Shown here piece by piece: positions 16,817 to 25,558 of a stretch of 64,000 nucleotides of DNA. Where the stretch lies: NCBI RefSeq assembly GCF_030817495.1, contig NZ_JAUSZK010000001.1:3637001-3701000 (forward strand). Reading direction: 5' to 3'. Position 1 is the first letter of the stretch. Every line of letters begins with the position of its first letter. The notes under the pieces were generated by a model. The model saw nothing but the letters and a program-made list of their open reading frames with translations, had not been told where the DNA came from and did not search any database. Made by a program: the position numbers and the translations under genes. The DNA is from Streptomyces sp. V3I7 (GTDB lineage Bacteria > Actinomycetota > Actinomycetes > Streptomycetales > Streptomycetaceae).

Positions 16817-17079
16817 GGCGTCCCCCCGAGCCGTTCCACCTGCAGCCTGAGCCGCGCGTTTTCGAGTTCGAGCACCTCGACCCGGGCCTCCGCTTTCGCC
16901 TGGTCCGCCTCGGCCTTGTCCCGCTCCGCGGCGAGCCGTTGCGTCAGGCTGTCGTACATCGTCGCCGCGCTGGACTGCTGCGCCGCCCTGGTCGCGCCGC
17001 GGCTGCCGTACATGGCGGCGAACGCGGCCACGGGCCCCGCGATCAGGCTGCCGATCGCTGCGAGCACGGCCGCGTCCAC
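16813..17079 (-). CDS. Small membrane/coiled-coil protein of lysis cassette
   Basis: 88 residues from a GTG at 17079. One hydrophobic segment ([20 protein letters not shown]) is followed by a strongly charged helix with heptad-like leucines ([40 protein letters not shown]). It is thus a membrane-anchored coiled coil, the architecture of many phage holin partners or spanin-like proteins. It overlaps the collagen-like gene by four bases and follows the holin by 40 bp. Exact role unknown. Confidence 0.7.
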   Translation of the reverse strand: MDAAVLAAIGSLIAGPVAAFAAMYGSRGATRAAQQSSAATMYDSLTQRLAAERDKAEADQAKAEARVEVLELENARLRLQVERLGGTP

Positions 17080-17119
17080 GCCACCACCATCCCTTCCTCG
17101 GCGAGCTCATGAGGCAGGG

Positions 17120-17347
17120 TCAGGACTCCACGCGCGGGCCACGCGGCGTGTGTGCGGCGGCCCACCCCGACAGGAACGTCAGCCCCGCCGGCGCGAGCGC
17201 GAGCACGAGCGCCTGCACCCATGCGGGCAGCGGCTGCAGCAGGGAGTCGTCGGCGGCGACCGTGTTGAGGACGGCGATGAGGAGCGAGACGACGAAGGTC
17301 GCGGACGTGGCCGCCTTCACCTTCTGCTCGATGGGCGCGTTGGCCAT
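17120..17347 (-). CDS. Holin
   Basis: 75 residues, MANAPIEQKVKAATSATFVV... Two hydrophobic segments (TFVVSLLIAVLNTVAA and ALVLALAPAGLTFLSGWAAAH) are separated by a short polar turn, with a charged N-terminus. This matches class II holins of actinophages, which open the membrane for the endolysin at the end of infection. The position between endolysin and lysis accessory genes supports the call. Confidence 0.8.
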   Translation of the reverse strand: MANAPIEQKVKAATSATFVVSLLIAVLNTVAADDSLLQPLPAWVQALVLALAPAGLTFLSGWAAAHTPRGPRVES

Positions 17348-17371
17348 CAGGGGTTCTCCAATCGTGAGAGG

Positions 17372-17677
17372 TCAGGCGGGGATCCAGGCCCCGTTACGGA
17401 CGAAGCCGTGCGTGCCGCAGCACTGCCACAGCAGGGACGGTTCGAGGTGCAGAGGCTCGCGGGCGACGAGCGTGTGTGCGCTTGTCCCGGCCGCCACCCA
17501 CGGGCGGTGGACCGTGCGCTCTTCGGGCAGGGCGGCCATCTTCGGGCACCAGTGCCAGAACGTCGGGTTGGTCTCGTGGGCGAGCCAGCCGTAGTAGATC
17601 TCGTCGGTGAGACGGGTCATGCCGACCATCTCCAGGCCCGGCCAGTCGGACGGTGGCGTACCGCGCGGCGCGCTCAC
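17372..17677 (-). CDS. Phage protein of unknown function downstream of endolysin
   Basis: 101 residues from a GTG at 17677 overlapping the endolysin stop. Trp, His and Cys are enriched (YYGWLAHETNPTFWHWCPKMAALPEERTVHRPWVAAGTSAHTLVAREPLHLEPSLLWQCCGTHGFVRNGAWIPA), resembling small DUF6527-like or metal-binding proteins of actinophages. It is translationally coupled to the endolysin gene. No function is assigned. Confidence 0.65.
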   Translation of the reverse strand: MSAPRGTPPSDWPGLEMVGMTRLTDEIYYGWLAHETNPTFWHWCPKMAALPEERTVHRPWVAAGTSAHTLVAREPLHLEPSLLWQCCGTHGFVRNGAWIPA

Positions 17678-18582
17678 GTGACGACCTCGAAGCCATGCGC
17701 GCGGCCCAGTTGGGTGAGGCTGGTCATGCCGGGGATGCCGTCTGCGGCCGAGCCGCTGTAGCCGAGGTGGCGCTGCCACTTGGCGTAGGCGTCGACGGTG
17801 GCCGATCCGAAGTGGCCGTCGGAGTACGCCTTCGACAGGTATCCGGCGTTGACGAGCGCGGCCTCGACGATCCGCACGCCGCCGTAGGTGACCGGCGTGC
17901 CGCTCGCCTTGGGGTTGGACCTGGCTGCGGCGACCAGCTTGGACAGGTCGACCACCGGCTTCTTCGGCTTCGGCAGCGGGGCGGGCTTGCTGGTCTTGAG
18001 CCGGTCGGCGATCCGGGCGCGCAGCCAGTCCATGCCGAAGCCGCGCGGGTCGACCTTGCCGGGCTGCCACTCCAGGTGCCCGATCACCGACAGCGGGCCC
18101 CAGCCGTGGTGGCGGCAGATCGCCGCGGCGACCCGCTCGATCGCCTCCAGTTGGACGTCGGGCCACGGGTCCTGGCCGTCGCCAAGGTTCTCGCACTCGA
18201 AGCCGTAGAAGTGCCGGTTGCCGTCGACGCTGGCCTCATCGTCGTGCGGCGCCGGCCGTTCGGCGATGACCGCGGCCAGGACGTCGGGGTCGCCCAGCCC
18301 GGCGTGATTGGCGCGGCCGTAGCCGACGAGGTGCACGCGGCCGTCCTTGGCGATGACACCGTGGCACAGCGGGCCGGGCAGGGCGCTGTGTCCGTCGCGG
18401 CAGAGCGCGACCGTGTTGGCGGTGCCGGACGTGACGGTGTGGTGGATCATCACGCCGTTGACGGGCCCCCACGGGCCCATGTGGTTGCGGTTGTGGCGCT
18501 CCCAGTCGCCGACCTCGACGACGGTGACACCCTCCGCTCTGAGCGCAGCAGCGAACTGGGCAGCGGACATCGGCTTTGCCAT
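17674..18582 (-). CDS. Endolysin: N-acetylmuramoyl-L-alanine amidase
   Basis: 302 residues in two domains. The N-terminal Amidase_2 (PGRP-type) domain has the zinc ligands in VMIHHTVTS (His47/48) and in VIGHLEWQPGKVDPRG near residue 190. The C-terminal peptidoglycan-binding domain reads VNAGYLSKAYSDGHFGSATVDAYAKWQRHLGYSGSAADGIPGMTSLTQLG. It cleaves the bond between muramic acid and the stem peptide during host lysis. There is no signal peptide, so release depends on the holin. The ATG at 18582 overlaps the previous gene's stop. Confidence 0.93.
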   Translation of the reverse strand: MAKPMSAAQFAAALRAEGVTVVEVGDWERHNRNHMGPWGPVNGVMIHHTVTSGTANTVALCRDGHSALPGPLCHGVIAKDGRVHLVGYGRANHAGLGDPDVLAAVIAERPAPHDDEASVDGNRHFYGFECENLGDGQDPWPDVQLEAIERVAAAICRHHGWGPLSVIGHLEWQPGKVDPRGFGMDWLRARIADRLKTSKPAPLPKPKKPVVDLSKLVAAARSNPKASGTPVTYGGVRIVEAALVNAGYLSKAYSDGHFGSATVDAYAKWQRHLGYSGSAADGIPGMTSLTQLGRAHGFEVVT

Positions 18583-18836
18583 CAGACACGCTCCGGCCAG
18601 TGCCAGGTGCCGCCCGCGTGGCGGATGTTCGCCGGGTCCTCGGGCTCGAAGTGTCCGACGGCCTCGTGGAAGGACGCCCCGGTCGGGGTAAGCACCGCCA
18701 GACCGACGATCTCCGGGTCGTCGCTCACGGCGGTGACGATCGCGGCACGGCACTGGGCGGTGTACGCCTGGCTGCCGTCCACGCGGACCGGGGTGCCGTG
18801 GGCGATCTGTCCGACGGACGGGGGTTGCTGTTGCAT
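18582..18836 (-). CDS. Small conserved-type phage protein
   Basis: 84 residues, MQQQPPSVGQIAHGTPVRVDGSQAYTAQCRAAIVTAVSDDPEIVGLAVLTPTGASFHEAVGHFEPEDPANIRHAGGTWHWPERV. Not recognised beyond its type: short proteins with this His/Trp-rich ending often lie between tail fibre and lysin genes of Streptomyces siphoviruses. It overlaps the endolysin start by one base. Confidence 0.7.
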   Translation of the reverse strand: MQQQPPSVGQIAHGTPVRVDGSQAYTAQCRAAIVTAVSDDPEIVGLAVLTPTGASFHEAVGHFEPEDPANIRHAGGTWHWPERV

Positions 18837-18908
18837 GGGCCCTCCCGGGCATGAAGAGCGCCCCGGCCGGACGGCGCGAGGCGAAGAGCGGGGGCGGTCA
18901 GGAGGCGG

Positions 18909-19430
18909 TCAGGCGATGCGTTTGGCCCGCATGTACGAACCGGCCGCGACCCTGGTCATGTTGGCGCCGGATACGTTCTGCGCCCACTGCACGGCGAGCG
19001 TCCCGGCACCGGCGGTGATGATGTTCCCGGTCTCCCAGGCCAGCAGCTGGTTGGTGCCGCTGCGGGTGCCGTAGGCGCGAGCGGTCCCGAACCCGTGGAT
19101 CCCCCACCTGCCATCGCCCTGCGGGCCGTTGGCCGAGGAGTCGTTGACTGTCTGCGCCATGCCCCAGGCGGACCGCAGGCCGCTGGACCCGGCGGGGGCG
19201 TTCCATGCGATCTGGATCTGTTCGGTGGCCGAGGCGCTGTAGTGGATGAACGCCTCGACGCGGTAGGTGGCCTGCGCTTCCAGGATTAGGAACAGGTCGG
19301 GGTCGTCGGCCAGCGTGACGGTGTTGTTGCGGCTGGTGTCGCCTGGCTTGTACGCCTCCAGCGGCAGCATGCTCTGCAACAGGGATACGTTGACGATCCG
19401 CCCGGGCTGGATCAGCGGATATTGGGACAA
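18909..19430 (-). CDS. Putative minor tail protein
   Basis: 173 residues, MSQYPLIQPGRIVNVSLLQSMLPLEAYKPGDTSRNNTVTLADDPDLFLILEAQATYRVEAF... It is rich in Thr, Ala and Gly with beta-strand-like segments and no enzyme motif. It lies directly behind the large tail gene, where host-contact or baseplate proteins are found. The 72 bp before the next gene contain no clear signal. Function inferred from position. Confidence 0.6.
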   Translation of the reverse strand: MSQYPLIQPGRIVNVSLLQSMLPLEAYKPGDTSRNNTVTLADDPDLFLILEAQATYRVEAFIHYSASATEQIQIAWNAPAGSSGLRSAWGMAQTVNDSSANGPQGDGRWGIHGFGTARAYGTRSGTNQLLAWETGNIITAGAGTLAVQWAQNVSGANMTRVAAGSYMRAKRIA

Positions 19431-19440
19431 CGGGAACCTC

Positions 19441-22400
19441 CTACAGTGCGACGATGGCGGGTCGTGCCAGGCGCACCTCGGTGCCCACGTCGTGGCCCTT
19501 GACGATGCCGTTGCGGGAGCGCTGCACGGTCATCAGCTGCGGGGTGACGATCGTGTAATCGTCGTAGCGCAGCTGGGGGTTGGTGTTGGTGTTCCCGGTG
19601 AGCGACGAACCCGCGAGACCGATCTGACCCGTGGCGATGGGCGCGGTGGTGATGGTCTGGTCGGAGTGCCACGTGCCCGGCTCGGCCTGCCCGTCGGGCC
19701 ATGCCCGCACCTGCACGCGGTGCCCGGTGAGGCGGGCCCGTAGCCAGAACCAGGCTCCGGCGGTGTACGTGTACGGCAGCGTGTTGGTGGGTCCGATGAG
19801 GGTGGTGTCCCGGGTGACCGAAGCGAGCATGCCGCCGCCCGGGTTGAAGTGCAGCCGGGCCCGGTAGTAGTTGGCCGCGTCCACGTAGCGGAGCAGGACG
19901 GCTGGGATGAAGCTGGCGCCGGTCGCGATCTGGTCGACGCTCATCCGGACCAGGACCTCACAGTCTGCGATGCCGCCGATGATCCGCTGGAAGCGGACGG
20001 TGTCCTTCGCCGCGGCCAGCGTGATGACGCCCGCCGACCCGTTCACGGACCGGTCTGAGGCGCTGCCGCCGGTCTCCACCCAGGCGAAGCCGCAGTCCGC
20101 CCCGCCCCACGCGCCGGATGCCGTCCGGGTGAAGGTGTCCCATGCCCCCGGCACACACGCGGTGACCCGGGCGGTCTCCCCGCCGAACTTGATGTCGTAG
20201 GGAAACTGCTCCAGGTACGTCGGCGCTGGGCCAGCGGAGGTGATCCACGGGGCGGGCAGCTTGTCGTCGCGCGCGGCCGGGGTGTGGACCACGAGCTGGC
20301 CGGCCGTCGAGGTCGCCGCCACGGCGATGGTGGACGTGCCAGGGTCGGCGTCCACGCGCATCGGCGCCTGCGTCGTGAAAGTGAGATCGTCGATGTGCAC
20401 GGCGTCCTCGCCCCCCGCGGTCGAGGCGTCCTTGGCGTACCGGAACGTCACCGTGCTCGCGCCGGTGACGTCGATGGTGGCGGACGTCCAGGGCGTGGTG
20501 CCCTGCGCGCGGATCACTTGGACGCCGTCGACGAGGACCAGGAGCCGGTCGCCCTCGAAGCCCGTCCCGGACGCCTCGCTGCTGGTCCAGTACCAGAAGG
20601 TCAGCTCGGTGGCGCCGGGCGGGACGGACACGATCGCGTCGCTGGTCTGGTTGTTGGTGATCGTTCCCGAACGCAGGCTCCAGGTGCCGGTGTTGTAGTG
20701 CAGTTGGGACCGTGTCCAGGGCGCGTTGCCGCCGTTGGTGATCGTGACCGCGTAGTCCGTGTCGCTGAAGTCCTCCACGATCCCCACCGCGCCCACCGCC
20801 CACGGCCCGGCCGGCGAGCAGGTGAAGTAGATGTCCCAGCCGTACTGGTCGAACGACTCCGTGTAGCCCTGCACGATCAGGTCGATGTCGCCGGCCGGCA
20901 GCCATCTCGGAGGGTTGGTGATGCGGATCAGGTCGCCTTGGTCGACGCCGAGAACGGAATCGATCAGGTGCGGGGCGGCTGCCAGGTTGACGTGCACCAC
21001 GGGGTAGCGGGGCGCGTCCCATGTGCCCAGGTGCAGCCGCCAGTTGGCGATCGGTTCGGTCTGCGCGTCGTCGGCGAGCGACAGTTGCACGCTGCTCTCG
21101 TAGCGGCCGACTCCGTCAGGCGGGGACTGCACGGACAGGGCGCCGTCCTCGAGGACGGCCCGGCCGGAAGAGCCGTCGATCCGGGTCACGGTGACGTCGT
21201 TGACGGTGTCCGCGTCGTCGTCGACCGGTTCCAGCGGTGGGCCCACCTCCCCGTCGGCCGTGTAGTCGAGCGTCAGGGTCGGCACCTGGCTGTACAGAGT
21301 GGCGCGGTCGCGGTAGTGCAGGCCGGGCCGGGAGCGCTGTTCCATGAAGATGCCGCCGTCGGAGGCAGCGCACTCGGCGAGCAGGTCCAGCAGGGTCTGC
21401 TGGCGCTGGGAGCCCATGAGCTCCTCTTCGGCGATCACGCCGCGCACGGTCAGCGGCACGTCTTCCTCGCGGGCCAGGCGCTGCAGCCGGTGTCCGGCCT
21501 GTTCGCCCTGCCATGCGCTGATGGCGTTCTCGTAGCCGAAGTTGTCGTCGGCCGGCCACGCGGTGATGTGCCCGAGTGCCGTCCCGTCGAGAGCAGGCGA
21601 CCAGCCATCCGGTGGTGAGGCCACTGCGGTCGGGCGTCCGACGGTGCCGCTGATGCTTCCGTTGGTCGCTCCGGAGGCTCCGTCAGGCGGCACCCAGCCG
21701 ATGTGCCAGTCGATGTTGCTGCCGTCCTGGACGACGTTGAACTCGGCCTTCATCCACGTGCCGTAGATGTTGCCGAGGAAGCCCCAACCGGTGGTCTGGC
21801 TGACGAGGGTGCTGCCGTCGCTGTCCTTGGCGAGGATCGTGTAGCCGGTGCTGCTGACCTGGATGTACCACTCGGCAACGGTGCCCGTGCACAGGATCCG
21901 CATCAGGGTGTGCGTGGTGGCGTCCGGCTGGTCGAGCCGGAAGAGCCACTGCACACCCCACTCGGTAAGCGGGGCCGCGGGTCCGGGAATGCGGCCCAGC
22001 ATCTGAGCCAGCGCGCCGCCGCTTGAGGCCAGCACCGGCAGCGGTGCGGAGGAGATCAGGGAGTCGGCCTGGCCCCAGTTCACGTGGGACAGGGTGAGCG
22101 GCTGTACGCCGGGAAGAGGGGAGGATGCCTGGGTGGCCTGGGCGCCTTCCTCCAGGGGCCAGTACGCCAGCGGGCTGTAGGTCGGCAGGCGGCGGCGCAG
22201 CGGGGATTGCAGGGCTGAGGCGCCCTGCCCATAACGGCGCAGTGGTCCGGCCGCGTCCACTGCTGTCCACGCGTCTTTACCCGAGACGTCCCAGCGCGGC
22301 GGCCAGGCGGAGATCTCCCCGCGGAACCGGTCGTCACGCGTGCGCACGGCGGCGGTGCCTTTGACCGTCCACACGCGGCCGACGCTGTCGGTGAAGCTGG

Positions 22401-23262
22401 TGGTGCCGTCGTCGAGGGGGCGGAAGTCGGCGTCGGCGACGAGGGTTCCGTTGATGCCGCTTCGCACCTGGAAGCGGGTGCCGCTGCCGATGAACGGCTG
22501 CCGCGGGGGTGTGGTGGTGGAGTCGGTGGGGCCGATCCGCAGCTCCGTACTGGTGGTCTGAAGTGTCGGGGTTCCGCTGCCGATCAGATCTCCGGAGAAC
22601 AGCGTCCAGGGCCCGTCGATGGAGTCGGCCTGGTAGAAGCGCAGGGTCCAGCCGCCATTCCCGTTGTTGACGTCCAGGGTGAAGCGCAGCGCCCTGCCGC
22701 CGTAGGTGTCGCTCTCGGTGAAGGCGGTGCGCACCGCCTGATCGGATGCCTGCACGAAGTGGAACTGGAGGTAGCCGCCGAACACCCGGAGGATCCAGGA
22801 CCGGTCGCTGGCCGTGTCGCCCCACTTTCCGATGATCGTCTGGTTGAGGGCTCCCCTGGTGAGGTCGGCGTCGAGTTCGACGCGGACGTCGAGGTCGCCG
22901 GTGATGTCCAGCGCGGCCGTGTCCGGGGTGGACACGTAGCCCGAGGCGTCGCCGTTCAGCTCCAGGTGGGCGCTGCCTGCGGGGACGTGGACGCGTACTT
23001 CGGTGTTGCGGCCGATCAGCCCGTACAGGTCGCTGTTCGGGTTGCCGGGGCTGTAGCGCCCGGTGACGGCCGGATTGACCTTGGAGACGCCGTTGTTGAA
23101 GGTGAGCGTGCACTTGCCCGGGTCGGAGCGGGCCCCCTCGTCGGGGCGCCCACGGGTGATGGTCATCAGGTCGCGGGTGTAGACATCCGCGGTGACGTTC
23201 TGCCACACGCCGCCGATCTTCAGGTCCGCCTGGATGTCCAGCGGGGTCTGGGGAAACGCCAC
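19441..23262 (-). CDS. Large minor tail protein with LamG-like domains
   Basis: 1273 residues. The N-terminus (MAFPQTPLDIQADLKIGGVWQNVTADVYTRDLMTITRGRPDEGA) is typical of distal-tail/baseplate proteins of actinophages. Beta-rich modules with AALDITGDLDVRVELDADL and FHFVQASD resemble laminin G/concanavalin-like carbohydrate-binding folds. Another segment (FSDTDYAVTITNGGNAPW ... STVTFRYAKDASTAGGEDAVHIDDLTF) resembles a carbohydrate-binding jelly roll. It probably forms part of the tail tip and binds host surface sugars. It lies directly downstream of the tape measure gene, as expected. Confidence 0.8.
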   Translation of the reverse strand: MAFPQTPLDIQADLKIGGVWQNVTADVYTRDLMTITRGRPDEGARSDPGKCTLTFNNGVSKVNPAVTGRYSPGNPNSDLYGLIGRNTEVRVHVPAGSAHLELNGDASGYVSTPDTAALDITGDLDVRVELDADLTRGALNQTIIGKWGDTASDRSWILRVFGGYLQFHFVQASDQAVRTAFTESDTYGGRALRFTLDVNNGNGGWTLRFYQADSIDGPWTLFSGDLIGSGTPTLQTTSTELRIGPTDSTTTPPRQPFIGSGTRFQVRSGINGTLVADADFRPLDDGTTSFTDSVGRVWTVKGTAAVRTRDDRFRGEISAWPPRWDVSGKDAWTAVDAAGPLRRYGQGASALQSPLRRRLPTYSPLAYWPLEEGAQATQASSPLPGVQPLTLSHVNWGQADSLISSAPLPVLASSGGALAQMLGRIPGPAAPLTEWGVQWLFRLDQPDATTHTLMRILCTGTVAEWYIQVSSTGYTILAKDSDGSTLVSQTTGWGFLGNIYGTWMKAEFNVVQDGSNIDWHIGWVPPDGASGATNGSISGTVGRPTAVASPPDGWSPALDGTALGHITAWPADDNFGYENAISAWQGEQAGHRLQRLAREEDVPLTVRGVIAEEELMGSQRQQTLLDLLAECAASDGGIFMEQRSRPGLHYRDRATLYSQVPTLTLDYTADGEVGPPLEPVDDDADTVNDVTVTRIDGSSGRAVLEDGALSVQSPPDGVGRYESSVQLSLADDAQTEPIANWRLHLGTWDAPRYPVVHVNLAAAPHLIDSVLGVDQGDLIRITNPPRWLPAGDIDLIVQGYTESFDQYGWDIYFTCSPAGPWAVGAVGIVEDFSDTDYAVTITNGGNAPWTRSQLHYNTGTWSLRSGTITNNQTSDAIVSVPPGATELTFWYWTSSEASGTGFEGDRLLVLVDGVQVIRAQGTTPWTSATIDVTGASTVTFRYAKDASTAGGEDAVHIDDLTFTTQAPMRVDADPGTSTIAVAATSTAGQLVVHTPAARDDKLPAPWITSAGPAPTYLEQFPYDIKFGGETARVTACVPGAWDTFTRTASGAWGGADCGFAWVETGGSASDRSVNGSAGVITLAAAKDTVRFQRIIGGIADCEVLVRMSVDQIATGASFIPAVLLRYVDAANYYRARLHFNPGGGMLASVTRDTTLIGPTNTLPYTYTAGAWFWLRARLTGHRVQVRAWPDGQAEPGTWHSDQTITTAPIATGQIGLAGSSLTGNTNTNPQLRYDDYTIVTPQLMTVQRSRNGIVKGHDVGTEVRLARPAIVAL

Positions 23263-23280
23263 CGCTCACTCCTTCCTCGC

Positions 23281-25533
23281 TCACTTACTGAAAGCGGTCT
23301 GAACGCTGCCGCGCCCGTCGATACGGACGATCTTCCGGAACAGCCTCTTCAGGTCCTCATCTGCGCCGCGCACATCGATGACGACGCGGAGGGGGCCGCC
23401 GCTGGCGGTGGCCGCGCCCATGACGGGCGCCATGCCGGTGGTGAGCGGGCCGTGCACCGCGTCGGCGGTGGCCTGCGTGACGCCCGCCATGGCGCCGGCC
23501 GCCACGCCCTGACGTTGGTGGATGCCGTCGGCCCAGCCCTCCACGAGGGACTGGCCGGAGTACAGCGTCCAGCCCTTGCCGGAGAACGGGCCGACCTTGG
23601 CGGGGCTGAAGGGGAAGTAGTCGCGAGCCGCGCTCACCACGCTCGACACCGCGTTGCGCACGGAGCCGATCATGTTCCGGATGCCGCTGATGAAGCCGCG
23701 GATGAGCGCTGCGCCGGAGTTGTAGAGCAGGCCTCCGAGGTTGCCCAGCGCGTTCCTGGCCCGCCCCGGCAGCCCGCGGACCAGAGAGATGGCTGAGGAG
23801 ATTCGGTCTGCGCTGGCACTGCGGAAACGGCTCCAGGCGCCGCTGGCGCTGTTCCACAGCCGTGAGCCGAGCGGCGACACGGCGGAGGTGATCTTTCCGG
23901 GCAGGCCCTTGACCCAGTTCACGGTGGACGTGGCGACCCGCACCGTGCCGGACTTGATGCTGTCCCAGTGCTTGATGATCAGGCCCGGCAGGGTCCAGTT
24001 CAGGAACAGGTTGACGATCCGGCCGGGGATGGATTTCACGAACCCCCACACCGCATTCCAGGCGGCGGCCGTGCCGGACTTGATGCTGTCCCAGTGCTTG
24101 GTGATCAGGAGCACGGCGAGGCCGATGGGGCCCGTGAGGATAGCCAACAGCAGCGGCCAGTTTCCCTTGATCCAGTTCCACACCGCAGAGATCGCGGTCT
24201 GGACCGCGCCCCACACGGTCGACCACAGCGTCTGGAACCAGGTCGTCTTCGTGGCGATCAGCACGATCACGGCGACCAGGGCGACGATGCCGAGGATGAT
24301 CCATGTGATCGGGGACGCCAGCAGGGCTGAGTTCCACAGCCACTGAGCGCCGGTCGCGACGGCCGTGGCCGCGGCCCACGCGGTCTGGGCGGCAGCCCAC
24401 ACCGTCATCCCGGTGCGGACCGCCAGAACGGCGGCCGCGATCCCGCCGAGGGTGTACGCCAGCGGCTCCATCACGCCCTTGTTGTCCGCGGCGAACTGGA
24501 GGAACGACCCGGACACCTCGGCGAGCTTGGTCATGGCCGTCCGCTTGAAGCGCTCCAGCGTCTTGGCCGGCGATTCCGACAGCGCCTTCATCGCCTTGTC
24601 CGCGGCGCCGCCGACCTGCCCGAGGGCGGACGTCGCCTTCGACGGATCGAGGGCGTACAGGGCGTCCCCGAGGTCCTCGGCCTGGGTGCCGAAGAGTCGC
24701 ACGGCGTTGGCAGCCCGGTCGTTCTTGTCGGGCATCTGGCGCAGCTTGTCGAGCGTCAGGTCGAGGGCGTCCGCCGCGGACTTGCCGCCCTTGCTGATCC
24801 GCTTGGCCATCGTGCCGGCGTCCAGGCCTATGGCCTCGAATCCGGCCACGGTGTTCTTCGAGCCGTCGATGGCCCTGATGCTGAATTCCTTGATGGCGTC
24901 GGCGACGATGTCGGCGTCGCGGGCGCCGGCCTGGAGTCCCTGGGAGAGCAGCCCCATGGCGGTCTGACCGTCCAGGCCGAACTTCCTCCACTGAGTGCCG
25001 TACTCGTTGATGGTGTCCAGCAGATCGTCGGCCTTGTTGGCGCCGGACTGGAAGCCGCGGGTGAGGATGTCGAACGCCTCGTCGGCGTTCTTCGCCAGGC
25101 CGGTCTTGAGCATCTGCCCGACGGCCGCGGTGGTCGGGCCCACTTCCTGGTCGAACGCCTCGGCGAGCGCGAGCGCCTTGCTGGTGAGCCCCTCCAGCCC
25201 GCCTTTGGCCTTCGCCGTGCTGCCGATGTTCTGGTAGACGCCCTTGATGGCCTCATTGACGGTCTCGGACGAGTCGCCCCAGGCCTGCGCGTACACGTCC
25301 GCAGACACCTTGGACAGCTTCGCTGCCTCGGCGGGTCCGACGCCCAGCTGCGCGGTCAGCTTCGCGTTCGCCGCCGACATGTCCAGGGACTGCGCTACAC
25401 CCACCCCGAGGGCGCCGGCCACGCCCGCCGCGATGCCGGTGGCGGCCGTGTCGAACTTCTCCCGGACCTTGCCGAGTTCCTCGCTCGCGCGGTCGCGGGC
25501 TACGAGGTTGAACACGAGTGACGTATCGCTCAT
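23281..25533 (-). CDS. Tail tape measure protein
   Basis: 750 residues. The N-terminal half is TP901-type tape measure (MSDTSLVFNLVARDRASEELGKVREKF ... GLSQGLQAGARDADIVADAIKEFS-like). The middle has hydrophobic membrane-active segments (WIILGIVALVAVIVLIATKTTW). Two copies of KHWDSIKSGT about 60 residues apart reveal internal repeats that set tail length. It is long and coiled and sits behind the frameshifted chaperone pair, which is the invariant siphovirus order. The encoded length suggests a tail of very roughly 110 nm if about 0.15 nm per residue applies. Confidence 0.9.
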   Translation of the reverse strand: MSDTSLVFNLVARDRASEELGKVREKFDTAATGIAAGVAGALGVGVAQSLDMSAANAKLTAQLGVGPAEAAKLSKVSADVYAQAWGDSSETVNEAIKGVYQNIGSTAKAKGGLEGLTSKALALAEAFDQEVGPTTAAVGQMLKTGLAKNADEAFDILTRGFQSGANKADDLLDTINEYGTQWRKFGLDGQTAMGLLSQGLQAGARDADIVADAIKEFSIRAIDGSKNTVAGFEAIGLDAGTMAKRISKGGKSAADALDLTLDKLRQMPDKNDRAANAVRLFGTQAEDLGDALYALDPSKATSALGQVGGAADKAMKALSESPAKTLERFKRTAMTKLAEVSGSFLQFAADNKGVMEPLAYTLGGIAAAVLAVRTGMTVWAAAQTAWAAATAVATGAQWLWNSALLASPITWIILGIVALVAVIVLIATKTTWFQTLWSTVWGAVQTAISAVWNWIKGNWPLLLAILTGPIGLAVLLITKHWDSIKSGTAAAWNAVWGFVKSIPGRIVNLFLNWTLPGLIIKHWDSIKSGTVRVATSTVNWVKGLPGKITSAVSPLGSRLWNSASGAWSRFRSASADRISSAISLVRGLPGRARNALGNLGGLLYNSGAALIRGFISGIRNMIGSVRNAVSSVVSAARDYFPFSPAKVGPFSGKGWTLYSGQSLVEGWADGIHQRQGVAAGAMAGVTQATADAVHGPLTTGMAPVMGAATASGGPLRVVIDVRGADEDLKRLFRKIVRIDGRGSVQTAFSK

Positions 25534-25558
25534 CCCGCCCCCTGTGATCAGGGGGCGG

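Noticed and set aside
15419..17761. 780-codon plus-strand frame across GntR, collagen-like and lysis genes
   Set aside because: Crosses a strong bidirectional terminator and mirrors several well-supported genes on the other strand.
23968..24144. Two copies of KHWDSIKSGT as possible mobile repeat
   Set aside because: Both lie in frame inside the tape measure protein, where internal repeats are normal.
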